NCBI GenBank assembly: GCA_009760855.2
Contig: WPIO01000003.1
Span: 2,197,001 to 2,261,000, forward strand
DNA: 64,000 nt
Direction: 5' to 3'
Origin: Cristatella mucedo
Taxonomy: Eukaryota; Bryozoa; Phylactolaemata; Cristatellidae
The notes below the pieces were generated by a model, which saw only the letters and a list, made by a program, of their open reading frames with translations, ran no database searches and was not told where the DNA came from. A program made the position numbers and the translations under genes. This document shows, piece by piece, positions 34,255 through 47,200 of this stretch (position 1 is the first letter of the stretch; each line of letters starts with the position of its first letter).

Positions 34255-37200
34255 GTAAGCCCGTTTACTCAATTGCCGGTCAATATGCCGGTCATTATTT
34301 CAATACCTGCTTGCAGCCCGCGACCGGTTGTGCTACGTGGGCATTTTAGATTGGTCTAGATGCAGCAGATTCATCTTACACGATCCAAAATTTTTTTGTG
34401 CATCTAGTTTCCAGTATGCGCTGCTTATAGCTCTGACGCCATATTCAAGGCAGCTCTCTGCAGACTACTGGGCATCAACATGTTAGCCCTCGGTTCGACG
34501 CACCTTCGAGGAGGCTAGCATGCGCAGTCGCCGCGTCGCTTCGCTTGCACATGAATTAGTGGAATGTGTATTTTAAGCGTAATAGTGCATCCGTATGTTA
34601 GTCGCACCTTGGATGTTTTCACTCGTCTTACACATTAGGATTGCTGGCTCATGCATCATGCGAATAATAATCATATTAATGCTTTTGATACAGCGCCCTC
34701 AGAGAACTCAATCTCTTTCTAGGCGCTTTACATTTGCTGCAAAGGGAGACGCGATTGAATGGTGAGTAATATCATGCTTGATAAACAACACGAATAACAT
34801 GGTTAGTGGCAGCATGCACAGTGTCAGCACGCATAAGCACATGAAGGACGAATCAAAGGGACCCACCAAATGCTGTCCTAAATAAGTGTGTTTTTAAGTT
34901 CTTTTTAAATGTGGTCAGGTCAGGGGACGTTCTGACGCAAGTCGGGAGAGAGTTCCAGGCTTTGGGAGCATACGAACTAAATGTACGGTCTCCAAAGGAT
35001 TTGAGGTTTGTACGAGGTATTGGTAAACTGTTGGATTCCGAAAAACGGGTGGTACGATACTTGGCCTGGTGGGGGAGTAGATCTGAGATAGGCTGGAGCC
35101 AAAGAATGAAGTGACCTATTTGTAAGCAGCAAAACCTTGAAGTCGATCCGTTGCTTGACTGGTAGCCAATGCAGATCGGCAAGAAGTGGTGTGATGAGGC
35201 AACAGCGATGCTCACGACAGACAAGCCAAACTGCTGAGTTTTGCACCAGCTGTAATCGCCTGATTGCACATGCTGGTAAGCCAGCAAGCAGTGAATATAT
35301 ACTTTTAGTTGCGTGCGTCCGGGTATAATGTTTGAATAATAAAAATTTAGGATTACTTCACGAACCGGGGCAGTAACTGTGCAGGGCAGATTATTAAAGC
35401 CTGCAGTCATATGGACACATAGCATATTCACCATTGTTGTGCAGAGTTATGCGCGAAAGTGTGTGCGTGCACATGCGTGCATACATATGCGTGTTTCGTC
35501 ATTCCGAAAATCCTCGAGGACTACGTGGGTGTTACGTGGGAGAGTGGAACAGCTCGCTGAACATGTTAAGCCACGTTAACGAGGTTGGTTGTTTGTCTGT
35601 CAGTTTTCCATAGGTCAAACTGATGGACGATTTTAGTCGAATGTCGTTGGCTTCGGTAGCCAACAGTCTTTACCGTTTTCGTAAAATACTTTAGTGAGAA
35701 AAAAGCTAGAAACAATAAATGATAAGCATGGGTGAGTCAGCTGGATGGCAAGGATGCGCCCTAATCGGTCGCTAGCTTTAAAGATGACATCATAGCTGTG
35801 CAATAATTGTGGAAGTGATTTCAACAGTCTAGGACCAGTTTCAGAGAAAGAGAGTGGACGTCCGATGTATCGCATCCTGTCTATCGGTCTGAGGGCTTGA
35901 GGAAGCTGCCCTGCTGCAGCAGATCAGTTAGGCGCCACGGAAACGTACCTTTGTGTGGGTGCACGCCTTTACAGTGTGATCCACTTAATCATGCAGTCCA
36001 TCCTTGTGGCAGTGGGCCACCTGCTGACTGCTACCACCAGTGGCCACGTATAAAAAGGGTGGGTGACTGTTTCATAAGTGTGACACTGATTTGAATGCCA
36101 ATGCCAAATGTTTTTGTTCTTTAATGCAAAATTTGAGAATATCGCTAGCCCAATATGTTTCTATATAGCTAGTTTTGCTTCAGTCACGGTGCTGATTTAG
36201 CTATTCACGGTGCTCTTTCAGAATTTGCTTAGTTTTGTACATGTCAACTTCGTATTAGTGCTGTAGCACACCGGTTGTTCTTTCTTTGCAGTTTCGATAG
36301 TTAGCGTTACCATAATGACAATCCTTTTCCTGTCGGAACTGAACTATTACTTCACGAAGGAAGTTTCTCAAGAGCTTCTGGTGGACACCACCCGTGGGCA
36401 GAAAATGAGGATTAACATGGATATAACGTTCCCCAAGATTGCCTGCGTTAGTGAGTATGGTGCTTCGTGCGATTTTTGTTTCCCGTGAGTTCCAAGAAAC
36501 CTACTGATTGTTAACTCTAATTGCAGATAGGTAATTGGATTCGCACTGTTCATCCATCTGCTTGGTTTTCTTGAGCTGTTGCTGTGCTATGCAGTTGCTT
36601 CAGTCTACTTTACAATGCACGTTTTTTTCACATGGCTCTCCAATTGTCTTTATTTTTTTAAGGATGAGTAGGGATGCAGCAAGCATGTGCTTCTTCAGTT
36701 AATTCTTCTTTGTGCAGAAATGCTCATTCTTACGTCATGTACCTGCTACCAGGTGTTTTCTTATGCGATCGAAATCGTAGCAGGTAGCGTTTATTCTGGC
36801 GTTTCTCTCGCCCTCGTCTTCCCATACCCTCTCCACAACTTTCCCTTTCCCACCCCTCCATCTTAGCCCCTTCCCCTCCCCTTTCAGGCATGGGGCTCAG
36901 CAAGGCAGGAGACTTGCAGATTTGTAGTGGCCGTCGAACAATATATACAGGCCAAGAGTCTTGCCCTAACGTGCAAGGCCAGCGACGACTGAGGTACAAC
37001 TAACGCTGCCGAAAGATAGTGCGAACAAAGCAGGGAAACTCCTCCAAAGTCGGCATGTCTTAAAAGATCCAAATACACTCGCAGCAGTGCTGACTTGGTG
37101 GAGTGATTAGCTTGAATGCTTGTCTTAAGCTTACTTCACTGATTTGAAGCTTTGATCTAGGAGTGTAGCAAGTCTGCCCCTACTCGTTATTATGTCATTT

Positions 37201-40200
37201 GTTGTGCCACTTGGAAGAGATTGCTGCCATTCTCCTAGTTTAGTGTTGTCTTCTTAATAAGCTGCATAGCAGCAGCCTTTTGTGAAAGATGTTGGGACTA
37301 GAGCAGAGGCAAAGACATATTTCTTAAATTATTTATGGAGGGCAGCAGCAAATCTATGCATCTCAGGAGGACAATGTGTACAGTCTAGAGGGCTAGTAGT
37401 CTTCTTAGTCTGGGAGATGATGTCACTAGTGGTAGATTTGAACGATATTAAGGTGCTGCATGGAACTGAGGATGAGGAGTATAATTAGAATACTACCTTA
37501 GGGATCGACTCTCTGATCTTATATATTTTGCCTACATAAAAGCAAGAGACGCGATCCCTTAGAGTGGCACAAGAATCACCATGTAAGGTACAAACTTTGA
37601 CCATTTAAGGAGATAGCTGATGATCGACATTAGCATTTTTGGATTCTTTATCCTTGATTTCACTATGGATTTATAGAAGCTAGATCCTGCCTCAGCTAGG
37701 ATGGATTGCACTTTATTCCAGTGCCTATCTTTAAGCTGTCAAAAGGAACAGGGGCAAGTATTAAAACGTCTGTCCCGTTTGTTGCGCTGGTCATTGTCGT
37801 GATTAGTCTGATTTCTAACGAAGGCTACCATCTGACGACAATTCCCTGATCGAACCCGGCATGCCTACCTCTCCCCAAAGGATACAGTACACACTCCCAC
37901 CCATATCACCGATATCTGTCTCCTGTCTAACTGCCGTGGTTGGTTAACCCATGGCACTAGTACGACTACTGCATTGGATAAAGGAAGATAATAACAATAA
38001 TAACAATCCATTTGTATAGCACCTTCAGAAAACGTAATCTCCTTCTAGACACTTTACTTATGCTATAAAAGAAGCATGATCAAATGGTTTGTGGAAGCAT
38101 GCACGATTTCAGCAAGCATATTATGGTTAGGGTGGCATGCACAGTATAAATATGTAAATACGGTTAGTGGCAGTATGCAGCGTCAGTATGCATGAGTACA
38201 CAAAGGACGAATCGCTTTCAATCTACCTAAAAATCCTCTCTGGCCTACAGATCGCTTCACTCACTGGCACCAGCCTACCCATCCGACCTTGTTGCTCCAC
38301 CAGTGTTATCTCACACCACCCGCACCTCGGCTTCGGTTCTTTTAGGTATTCCTCGTGCTAAATTTAAATGATTATGTGATTATGCGGGCCTCCAGTTTGT
38401 GTGCACCAAGAGGCTGGAACTCACTCCTGCTGCTGTCACCACCTGCATCGACTTTGTGCCATTTAAGTCTCCGCAAAAATGCACCTGTTCCTGTCAGCTT
38501 TCCATTGGTTCCAAGGGAACCTGTCTTTTTGGCTGCGTGCATGCTGAGCAGTGCAGCGTGCATAATGTATGAGCTACACCATTTGCCCTTTGTAGTGTTG
38601 AGCATCGATGCCATGGATGTCTCTGGAGAGCAGCAGATTGACATCGAGTCAAACATTTTAAAGCAACGCATCGACTTGAGTGGACAGGAAGTCAAAGAGC
38701 CACAGAGCGAGAGTATGTAGAATGTGTGAGCTGCAGCCTCTGGGTTTTAGTGCTGTATGCAAAATGCAGTAAAACTGCTTGCTGCTCGGTCACAAAAACA
38801 ACACCATAGCTTTGCTGTCAGAAATGCCACTCCGACAGCAGGTCTGCATTTCCCGTGAGGAGGCCTTATTGCTCCACGGGTAGACCTTTTCCTTACTTCT
38901 AGTGTGTTATGGGTCATGGATCCATTTTGCTATCCTGGTCATATATGAGGCAAAAGTCTTTTTTGTCCAGCAGGCGTTGATTAATTGATGGCTCAATCTC
39001 TATTTGATCATCTGGTTGCAGACCGAAGCGTTTTCAGGATTAGCACGAGCGTGTGTTCCTGACGTTTGTATCTGAGTTGCATGTGAATTTGCGGCTGAGG
39101 TTCTAGGTTCTCGTGCATTTTCGATCTTATGCACCTACATTTTTTGCTTCAGCACGTTAGTCAAATTTGTCTTTGGTACACCTGTTTGCCTCACGTTGCT
39201 GTGATATACGACCAAGTCCCAGACAGTTAAACTAGGTGTAGTAGAGGTGCCTCACCAGCTAGTCTCGTTAACCGGCAATCGAATGTGCTTTGTTTGAGAG
39301 CTCTAATGCACTGCTAGACGACCGTGGCAGGCTGTCCCTCACAATTTGGATGTGGCTGGCTCGGAATGGCCAGTCTAGTGGACCATTAAGACCTACGACT
39401 GGTACCCTGCATCTAGTATAGAACTAGACTGGCTAAGTAGGGAACCTGGCGATCGGTACTGTTTTAAACCACCGAACGGTTCTTGAAGTGTACTTATTTC
39501 TTTAGTGGCAGGATTCCGAAACAGCAGCTTTTGTCACCATTGGTATGTCGAGCTGCCCTGTTCAAAAGTGTCTTCAATAGCTTTTATGCTTTCTTGTTCA
39601 GGCTGTTGTGACGTGAATTACTGTATTCTGACTTTTAATTCATCAGTGCATAAGTGAGCTCCAGTGTCATGAGTGGATGGTAGCCCCTGATAACAGCTCT
39701 GTTACACAGCTGTAGTGCGAAGGAACAGGCTGTGTTTGTACATATCCGTGGGTAGAGGCTGTGCCATTACTACTATTTTTCCTGCCACTTGAGAGACTTC
39801 TACGATCTCACACTACTGGCATCTCTCCCCTTGCTAGTTATGGGCAGAAGTGCTCATCACCGAGTGGCAACAAAATGAGATCCGACATCGAACATTTGGA
39901 ACAGTAGGCATGGTTAGTTGGAACTGGAGACACATTTTTTGGGTTTCTCGACTCCAATTGCTCACCAGTCAAGATTTTGCTTAATCGATCTCATGGCTAT
40001 CTACCAGTCAATAATAATGCCAAAGGTTACCATGTGTTCTATTGTCTTAAGAAGAGAATTTTTCACGATGTTTGCACGGAACTCAGCAAGCAACATTATA
40101 CTCCAATATATTAATTGATAACTAGTTAACATGACTAAGCAATGCTCATGGGCGCACTGTTAAAAGTTGTGATTTTTAGAATTGATTGACAATTCCCACA

Positions 40201-41187
40201 ATGCCGCATGCTTAGAATCAGCGTCATTGCAAATTCTTAATGTTCTACTGACTAATGTTCAGATGTGTCTGTGGTTCATTGGCAAGCCTGTATTGAAACT
40301 ACTGAATTAAAACTTCAATCTAAAATTGAATCTAAAATCTGCTCAGTTGCCATATTCATGTCGTCATAGCAGTAAGAACTTAATGGTGGTCCTAACATGC
40401 CTCGTGGTATCATCAGAAATGATCAAACATCCCTATGCAATGCCACTATTGAGCATCCTTATTAAGGTTGAGGAAAAGGTTCGTGTGTTGCGATTTTAAT
40501 AATAATTTAATGTAATAATAATTTAGTGAATTTAGTAAGGATTTAATGAAAAACACGATGCTCGAACTCTTTTTCCTCAACCTTATATTGTCCAACGGCC
40601 GAATGTAGCCTGAAAAATCGGCTAGCATTTTTTCCACTGACTTCTAAATCCTCCTGCCAATAGGGCAAAGCAGCTGTCAATGCCACTCTTGTCGAGGAAT
40701 TTATTCTATATCAGTCCATGAAACTGTAATCTTACGCAGCAACATCTACTCTGCTGCTGCTGTCTGCTAGGCACATCTACATTTAGCCGTCCTGAGCTGC
40801 TACTTCAATGACACTCACTACATCAACTGTTCACTGGTCTCAGCATGCTTCTGACTATGATTCTCTGTGTTGCATGCTTGATCTCTCAGCTATTTGTTGC
40901 TCACTCGGCTATGCTTCTCTGTGTTGCGTGAGATGAAGTCCGTTGGCTACCATGTGTGCACGGAAAGCCACTTAGGCTTGACTGCTATAGAAAACACACC
41001 AGCGTAACATTTGCTTATCCCCTGTGGCTTTGTGTAGTTACAGACAGAGAGGCACTACATTGCATTTGGTGACTAGAGGCAGTTTGCAAACGCCCGTCCT
41101 TTGTGGACTCATCGTAATTTCAAGAAGCATTATGTTGAGCATTGGTTGTGCTAGTTTAATGGGTCTCACTGCACACGAACGCAGTGC

Positions 41188-41248
<61 letters not shown>

Positions 41249-44200
41249 ACGTGAGGTGCCACATGTATGTACGACTGTGTATATACGTCTGTATGTTACC
41301 ACTAATCTTTGGTGGGAGCATGCAGGCTCCTTTATTCATGCAATCGTCCCGATTTTGTTAGTTACCCGTGTCTATGACCTATGTGTGCACTTCATTACCG
41401 TTGCGGTCATGTTATGCAACCATGATGATGTCAACGAGTGAGCTAAGCCTTGACTGTGTCAATGGCAGCCATTCATAGGAAAGCCGAGGAGCATGCCAGC
41501 AATCGACACTCGAGAGTGCCTCCTTTGGGGGTCCGTGGAAGGGCAACCAGGGCTGCTGGCCTCTTTTGCTGCATCCGTGGTGCTGCGTAAGTACATAGCA
41601 ATGCCACCGTAATGTCACTTTATGTGGCTGGCTATTTTGAATTTTTCTTTTGAAGGCCTCGGAGATTCATCGAAGGATATTGTTGATACTGTCATTGCCA
41701 CTACACTGAACCCAGATCGCTGTGAAAGCTGCTATGGAGCTGAGACCGGCGACAGAAGGCATGCTTTCTATCTGGCCGCCTGCATTTCTGCCTGCTGCAC
41801 CTAGCGGCGGTGTACACTTGCAGCTGCCTGCTGCTTCTGTTCACGTGATAGGTGCTGCCCTGCGTACTCCTGCAATCCTGTCCTAGCCCTCACGTCTTTC
41901 TGTCGCCATCAGATCTGTCTGCAAGTCGTAAAGCAGCTCCTTTGCCTGCCCTGTGTGTTGCCAATGAGCTTGGTTGCCACCTTTATATGGCACGAGGTGG
42001 CGAGTTACATGCCTGAACGTATGCACTCTGGCGCACTGGTTTTGCGACTACGCTACTTCGAGGGAATATCCATCACATGCCCGATGCTCACCGTGTTGGC
42101 ATCAGTGCCTGGTCAGCTGTTTGCCATGCTTGGCCTGTGAGTCTTTGGTTTTCTAGTGACCACAACTTTTCTTAGTCTGCTTCACTGTATTGCTTCTCAC
42201 TGCCCTGCGCTTGTTCCCCATCAAGTCACGCAGAGACTTTAAGGTCCTAGCACTCTCCTTAAGGTAATAATACCATTTATGTAGAATCCTCAGTTAACTT
42301 AATCTCTTTCTAGGCACTTTACATTTGCTGCAAAGGAAGCATGATCGAATGTTTAGTGGTAACGTGCACTATGTCAACAAGCATAACATTATTAGAGGTG
42401 ACATGCACAGTGTCAACATGTAAATATGGTTAATGTCCGCATGCATAGTGTCAGCACACATACGCACACAAAAATAATCACGAGGACGCACTAAATGCCG
42501 CGATAAACAGGTGTGTTTTAAGCTTCTTTTTAAATGTTGTCCATTCAGGGGATGTCGTGACATCAGTCGGTAGTGACTTTCAGGCTTTTGGGAGTCCGTC
42601 AACTAAAAGCATGGTCTCCAATGAATTTGAGGCTCGTACGAGATATTACTAAACGATTGGAATCAGAAAAGCGGGTGGTACTATGCCTAACCCGGTGAGG
42701 GAGTAGTTGTGGTCAATAGTTTGGAGCCAGGGAATGAAGGAGCCTACAAGTGAGTTACAGTGCACGTCGGCGAGAAGTGGTGTGATGTGGCGACTGCGGC
42801 GCTCACGACAGACAAGCCTAGCTGCTGAGTTTTGAACCAGCTGTAAGCACCTGATTGCACAGGCCGGTAGACCAGCGAGCAGTAAGTTAGAGAAGTCAAG
42901 ACGGAATGTCACAAATATATGGACTAACTTAGATGTGGTATCCCTGTCTAAGCAACCCCGAATTTGAGCAATGCTATGTATCTGAACGTATGCTGACTCG
43001 ACTGCCGAGCTGATGTGGTCGTAAAGTTCACTTTGGACTAAGACACCTAGATTTCGTGCGGATGCAGCAGGAGATATGCTGGCAAACTGATTTTGAGTGT
43101 TCAGTTTTCCAATTTCCGAGTCACGCTTGTTTCGCCCATAACTAGTAAGTTTTTTTTTATCGTCATTCCATTGGAGAAAGTGTGCTGCCATCTGTGTCAG
43201 CAATACATGCAGCAAGAGAGTTCGTGATAGAGGGCTGAGAAGGATCAAAGTAAAGCTACAAATGAATGTCATCTGCATAAAAGTGAAAGCCTAGACTGTG
43301 CTTGGCGATCAAATCGGCAAGAGGAAGAGTTTAAACTGTGAAAACAAGCAGACCAAGCACAGAGCTCTGAGCTACCCCGTAATTCAGTAGTTTCTCGGTT
43401 GATCTGTGTCAATTCCCATCAATATGCCGGAGACTCCCACTTAAATAGGACGTGGATTATTGTATTGCTGTGTTAATGATACCCAAGCTAGACGAGAGAA
43501 GCTTGAGAAGGACTTGGTGATCAATTGTATCAAAAGCTGCCGAAAGATCGAGCAAAAAAGCAGATAGACTTGACCCAAGTCTGCATTTCTAAGAAGGTAG
43601 TTAGTTGTACACCCAAAGCAATGGTGACTGGGAGTGATAGCTCTGAAAGCAGACAGAACTTACTTGTTAGGTTTGAAGTTTCAATATATGAGTTCAGCTG
43701 GTCTGCCACAACTCGTCCTAGCATCTTTGATAGTAACCTTAGATAGTAGACTGGGTGAAAGTTACTTAAGTTTTCTTGGTCTAGTGTTGCTTTCTTTATT
43801 AGTGGCCTAACTGCAGCCTTTTTGAATGGTACTGGGACATGACCTAAGGATAAGAACATATTTGTTATGTGAGTTATGTATGGCAGCAGCAGATCTGTGC
43901 ATTGTAGAAATAGGACGCTGGGAATGTGCTTTACAGGACTAGGTGAGACGTGATGGCACACTAGGTAAAGCGCTTGCTTTCACGACCTCGTGACCGAGGT
44001 CGTGGGTTCGATTCCTGCGGTAGGTGATCCTTTATCGCCACTGCAAGCGGTGGTGATAACCGTAAAGGCTCTTCTGTCGCTATACAAAAAAAGGCTGTTT
44101 AATCAGTTAGGATTTTTTAGTAGTTTCTTATGACTGGGAGATGAATTTCAGGATGAGGTCACTCGTGGCTTCCTTGAATGTATCCATTAAGGTGCTGCAC

Positions 44201-47200
44201 GGAATTGAGGTTGAGGAGTCCTGTGTTGTTATTGAGGGACATGATTCCAAAGGGACTGCTGCCACCCTGGGTTTGGACTCTCTGATCTTGTCCATCTTGC
44301 TGACAAAGAAGTTAGAGAAGTGAGCAGTTAGATCACTACAAGGATCACTAGGTAAGGAGCTAACCTGAGAGTGGTTAACGAAATGGTTGATGGTAGACAT
44401 GAGCATTTTTTAATTGTGCATCTGTGATTCAACAATATTTTATCGTAGGTAGACTTGCCCTTTGCAAGGATCGATTGGTACGATCTATATTAGTCCTCAT
44501 ATGCCTGTCGATGGCCAGTCAGTCCTGATCTTGTGTATACCTACTCGAGCTTGCATTCAATAGAGCTAACTAGTTTATTGTCTGCAGTAAACCATAGGCC
44601 CTCTGGGCGAGGGCGCACAGTATATTTAGTCAGAGGTGCAAACTCAATGAACATATCAACTAGTGTCGTGGGATAGCATTCTACCCATGATGACTGGTCG
44701 CAAGGGGGATCGAGCAGCAGGGGCAAAGAAGATACTTTCGCACCGACAGCATCGGTGTCAAGGATTTTGAGGTTATGCAATTCCCTGATGAGTTTGGATG
44801 CAGAGGAGAGCGCAGACTATAATATAGACTGAGTAAGATCCGAGTTTGGTCAAATGAGCACAATTTTGTAATAATAGCAGATGGCTTGCATTCGTTGTAG
44901 AATGTTTGGTCGATTGCGTGATCCTTGATGTGAGTAGGTCATCACATGAGCTGCAAGAGAAAATGAATCAGTCAGTGGACGAATGTCGGCACTACAGGTG
45001 TCATTAAAGCTGTCAACATGAATGATAAAATCACCTGTAATGAGGAAAGATTGATTTCTTGTGATCAGAATCTAAATGAGATCAGAGAAATGTGCAATAA
45101 AGGAGGACTTTGTACCTGGGGGCGATAGACTACTGTCACCATTGGCAACTTGTTGCTGGATGAACTCAAAACAATTGATTTGAAAAACTGCTTATAGGGG
45201 ACTGCAAACGGCTTGAAATTGAATGATGACCCTGTGATAATGGCGACACCACCATCAGTTTTGATAGGTGTAGGGGTGTAAAAGAGCAATAACCTCTCGG
45301 GATAGCCTTGGTCATGGGCAGATCGTTATTTGATTTTTAGCCAGATCCAGGTCAAAGCAAACACGCAAGATTACGGTCAGTAATTATGTCAGGTATGATT
45401 AGTGGTTTATTGCACATTGAGAGAAAATTCCAAAGACAAGCATTAACATGGGTCACCGGGGTTACAGCAGGCCTGATGACCACAAAGTTAGAGTGATTCA
45501 TAGCATAGCTATAGGGAGATTGCGAAAGGAGGCACTGCTGGGAATACCACGTGAGCAGTCTCCGACCATGGCCGCCAGGCTGGGTTCTCCTTTGTTAAAG
45601 CCCAGGGCTGGGTTTTCTTTTGTTAATGCCCAAGCCTTGGACCCTAGCAACAGGAATAGCAATAAAGAATGTGTATGATCGACGATAGAGACATGCTATT
45701 AGGCATGCGTGATCATACAGTAGGCAGTTACTAACAGTTACTAACTAACTAACTAACAGTTACTAACAGCAAAGCTAAAGCCACAGCTCATATGGCTGAC
45801 CTGGCTGCTAGCGATAGGCAGTTAGATATCCATAGGATCCATAGCACCTAATTTCTTACGTGTTATGGTCAAACAACAAGCATATCCTTTAAACAGGTCT
45901 CAGCTGTGTCGGTTTGCCTATATGAAGTTCTCACGAACTTGCACTATTATAAGAATACAAGAAAATGCTGCAATATTGCACATTACTGTATTACTATTGC
46001 TAGTCAGTTGAAATGCTTCAGTCCCAGCCTGCGTAAAAAGTGCCTAGAAAAAGATTCAGTTCTCTTGAGGCACTATGAAAATGCATTATCAATAATATAT
46101 TTTTATAAAAATGACGTGAAAGGACAAAGATCATCTGAAGTACCTCTGAAATATGGAGTACCTCAGGGCTCCATGCTAGGTCCGGTTCTTTTCACGGTTT
46201 ATACTCTCCCTCTTGCTGATGTGATTGCCAAGCACAATCTAGGCTATCACTTCTATGCGGATGACACTCAGTTGTACCTTTGCTTTGATCCCTCCCAGCC
46301 TTCGAGCACCTCAAATTCACTCAACTCACTTGCAGCATGTATTGATGACATCTGCTCATGGATGGCAAAAAATTTTCTAAAACTATATGAGGATAAAACT
46401 AACTTACTAGTTATGGGCAAACCCAGTGTGATTCAGAAATCGGAAAGGCTGACGCTCAAAATTGGCTCTACCAGCATATCTCCAGTTGAATCAGCTCGAA
46501 ATCTAGGTGTCATATTCCAAAGCGACCTCTCGTTAGACGACCATATAAGCTCCACAGTCAAATCTGCCTATTTTCAGGTTAATAACATTGCTAAAATTCG
46601 AGCTTGTTTAGACAGGGATACCACATCTAAATTGGTCCATGCATTTGTGACATCCCATTTCGACTTTTGAACTCAATGCTTACTGGCCTACCAGCATGTG
46701 CGATCAGGCGATTGCAGCGGGTGCATAACTTCGCAGCTAGGCTTATTTATCGTGAGCGTCTCAGTTGCCACATTACTCCACTTCTTGCCGACCTGCACTG
46801 GCTACCAGTCAAGGAACGGATTTACTTCAAGGTTTTGTCGCTCACTTTTAGGTCCCTTCATTCTATGGCTCCAGCCTATCTCTGACACTCCCCCATCAGG
46901 CCAAGCATCGTACCACCTGCTTTTCGGAATCTCACTGTTTACTCATACCTCGTACGAACCTCAAATTCTTTGGAGACCGTGCATTTAGTTCATATGCTCC
47001 CAAAGCCTGGAACTCCCTCCCGACTTGCGTCAGAACATCCCCTGACCTGACCACATTTAAAAGGAACTTAAAAACACACCTATTTAGGACAGCATTTAGT
47101 GGGTCCCTGTGATTCGTCCTTCACGTGCGTATGTGTGCTGACACTGTGCATGCTGCCACTAACCACATTTGCATGCTGACCCTGTGCATGTCACCCCTAA

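Larger units (their letters stand above)
42262..45920 (-). mobile_element. LINE-A, near full-length copy with nested SINE-B
   Basis: It runs antisense in ERGIC3 intron 4. From the 5' end (45920): a 5' UTR sharing AGGTCTTAGCTGT-type sequence with the copy ending at 54170; decayed AP endonuclease pieces (45289-45065: [14 protein letters not shown]); linker (44780-44541); RT fingers (43961-43530: [22 protein letters not shown]); RT core and thumb (43278-42649); then a three-unit 3' UTR and hairpin. There are many frame breaks and stops. A SINE-B interrupts it at about 43952-44115. Confidence 0.92.

Noticed and set aside
38355..38720. Separate 121-codon gene
   Set aside because: The 3' half is ERGIC3 exon 3 read through its acceptor, and the 5' half is a LINE remnant.
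43952..44040. tRNA gene
   Set aside because: The A and B boxes are present, but no cloverleaf with an anticodon arm and a closing acceptor stem can be drawn. The same unit recurs at 15712, 56530 and 58424, so it is a SINE head.
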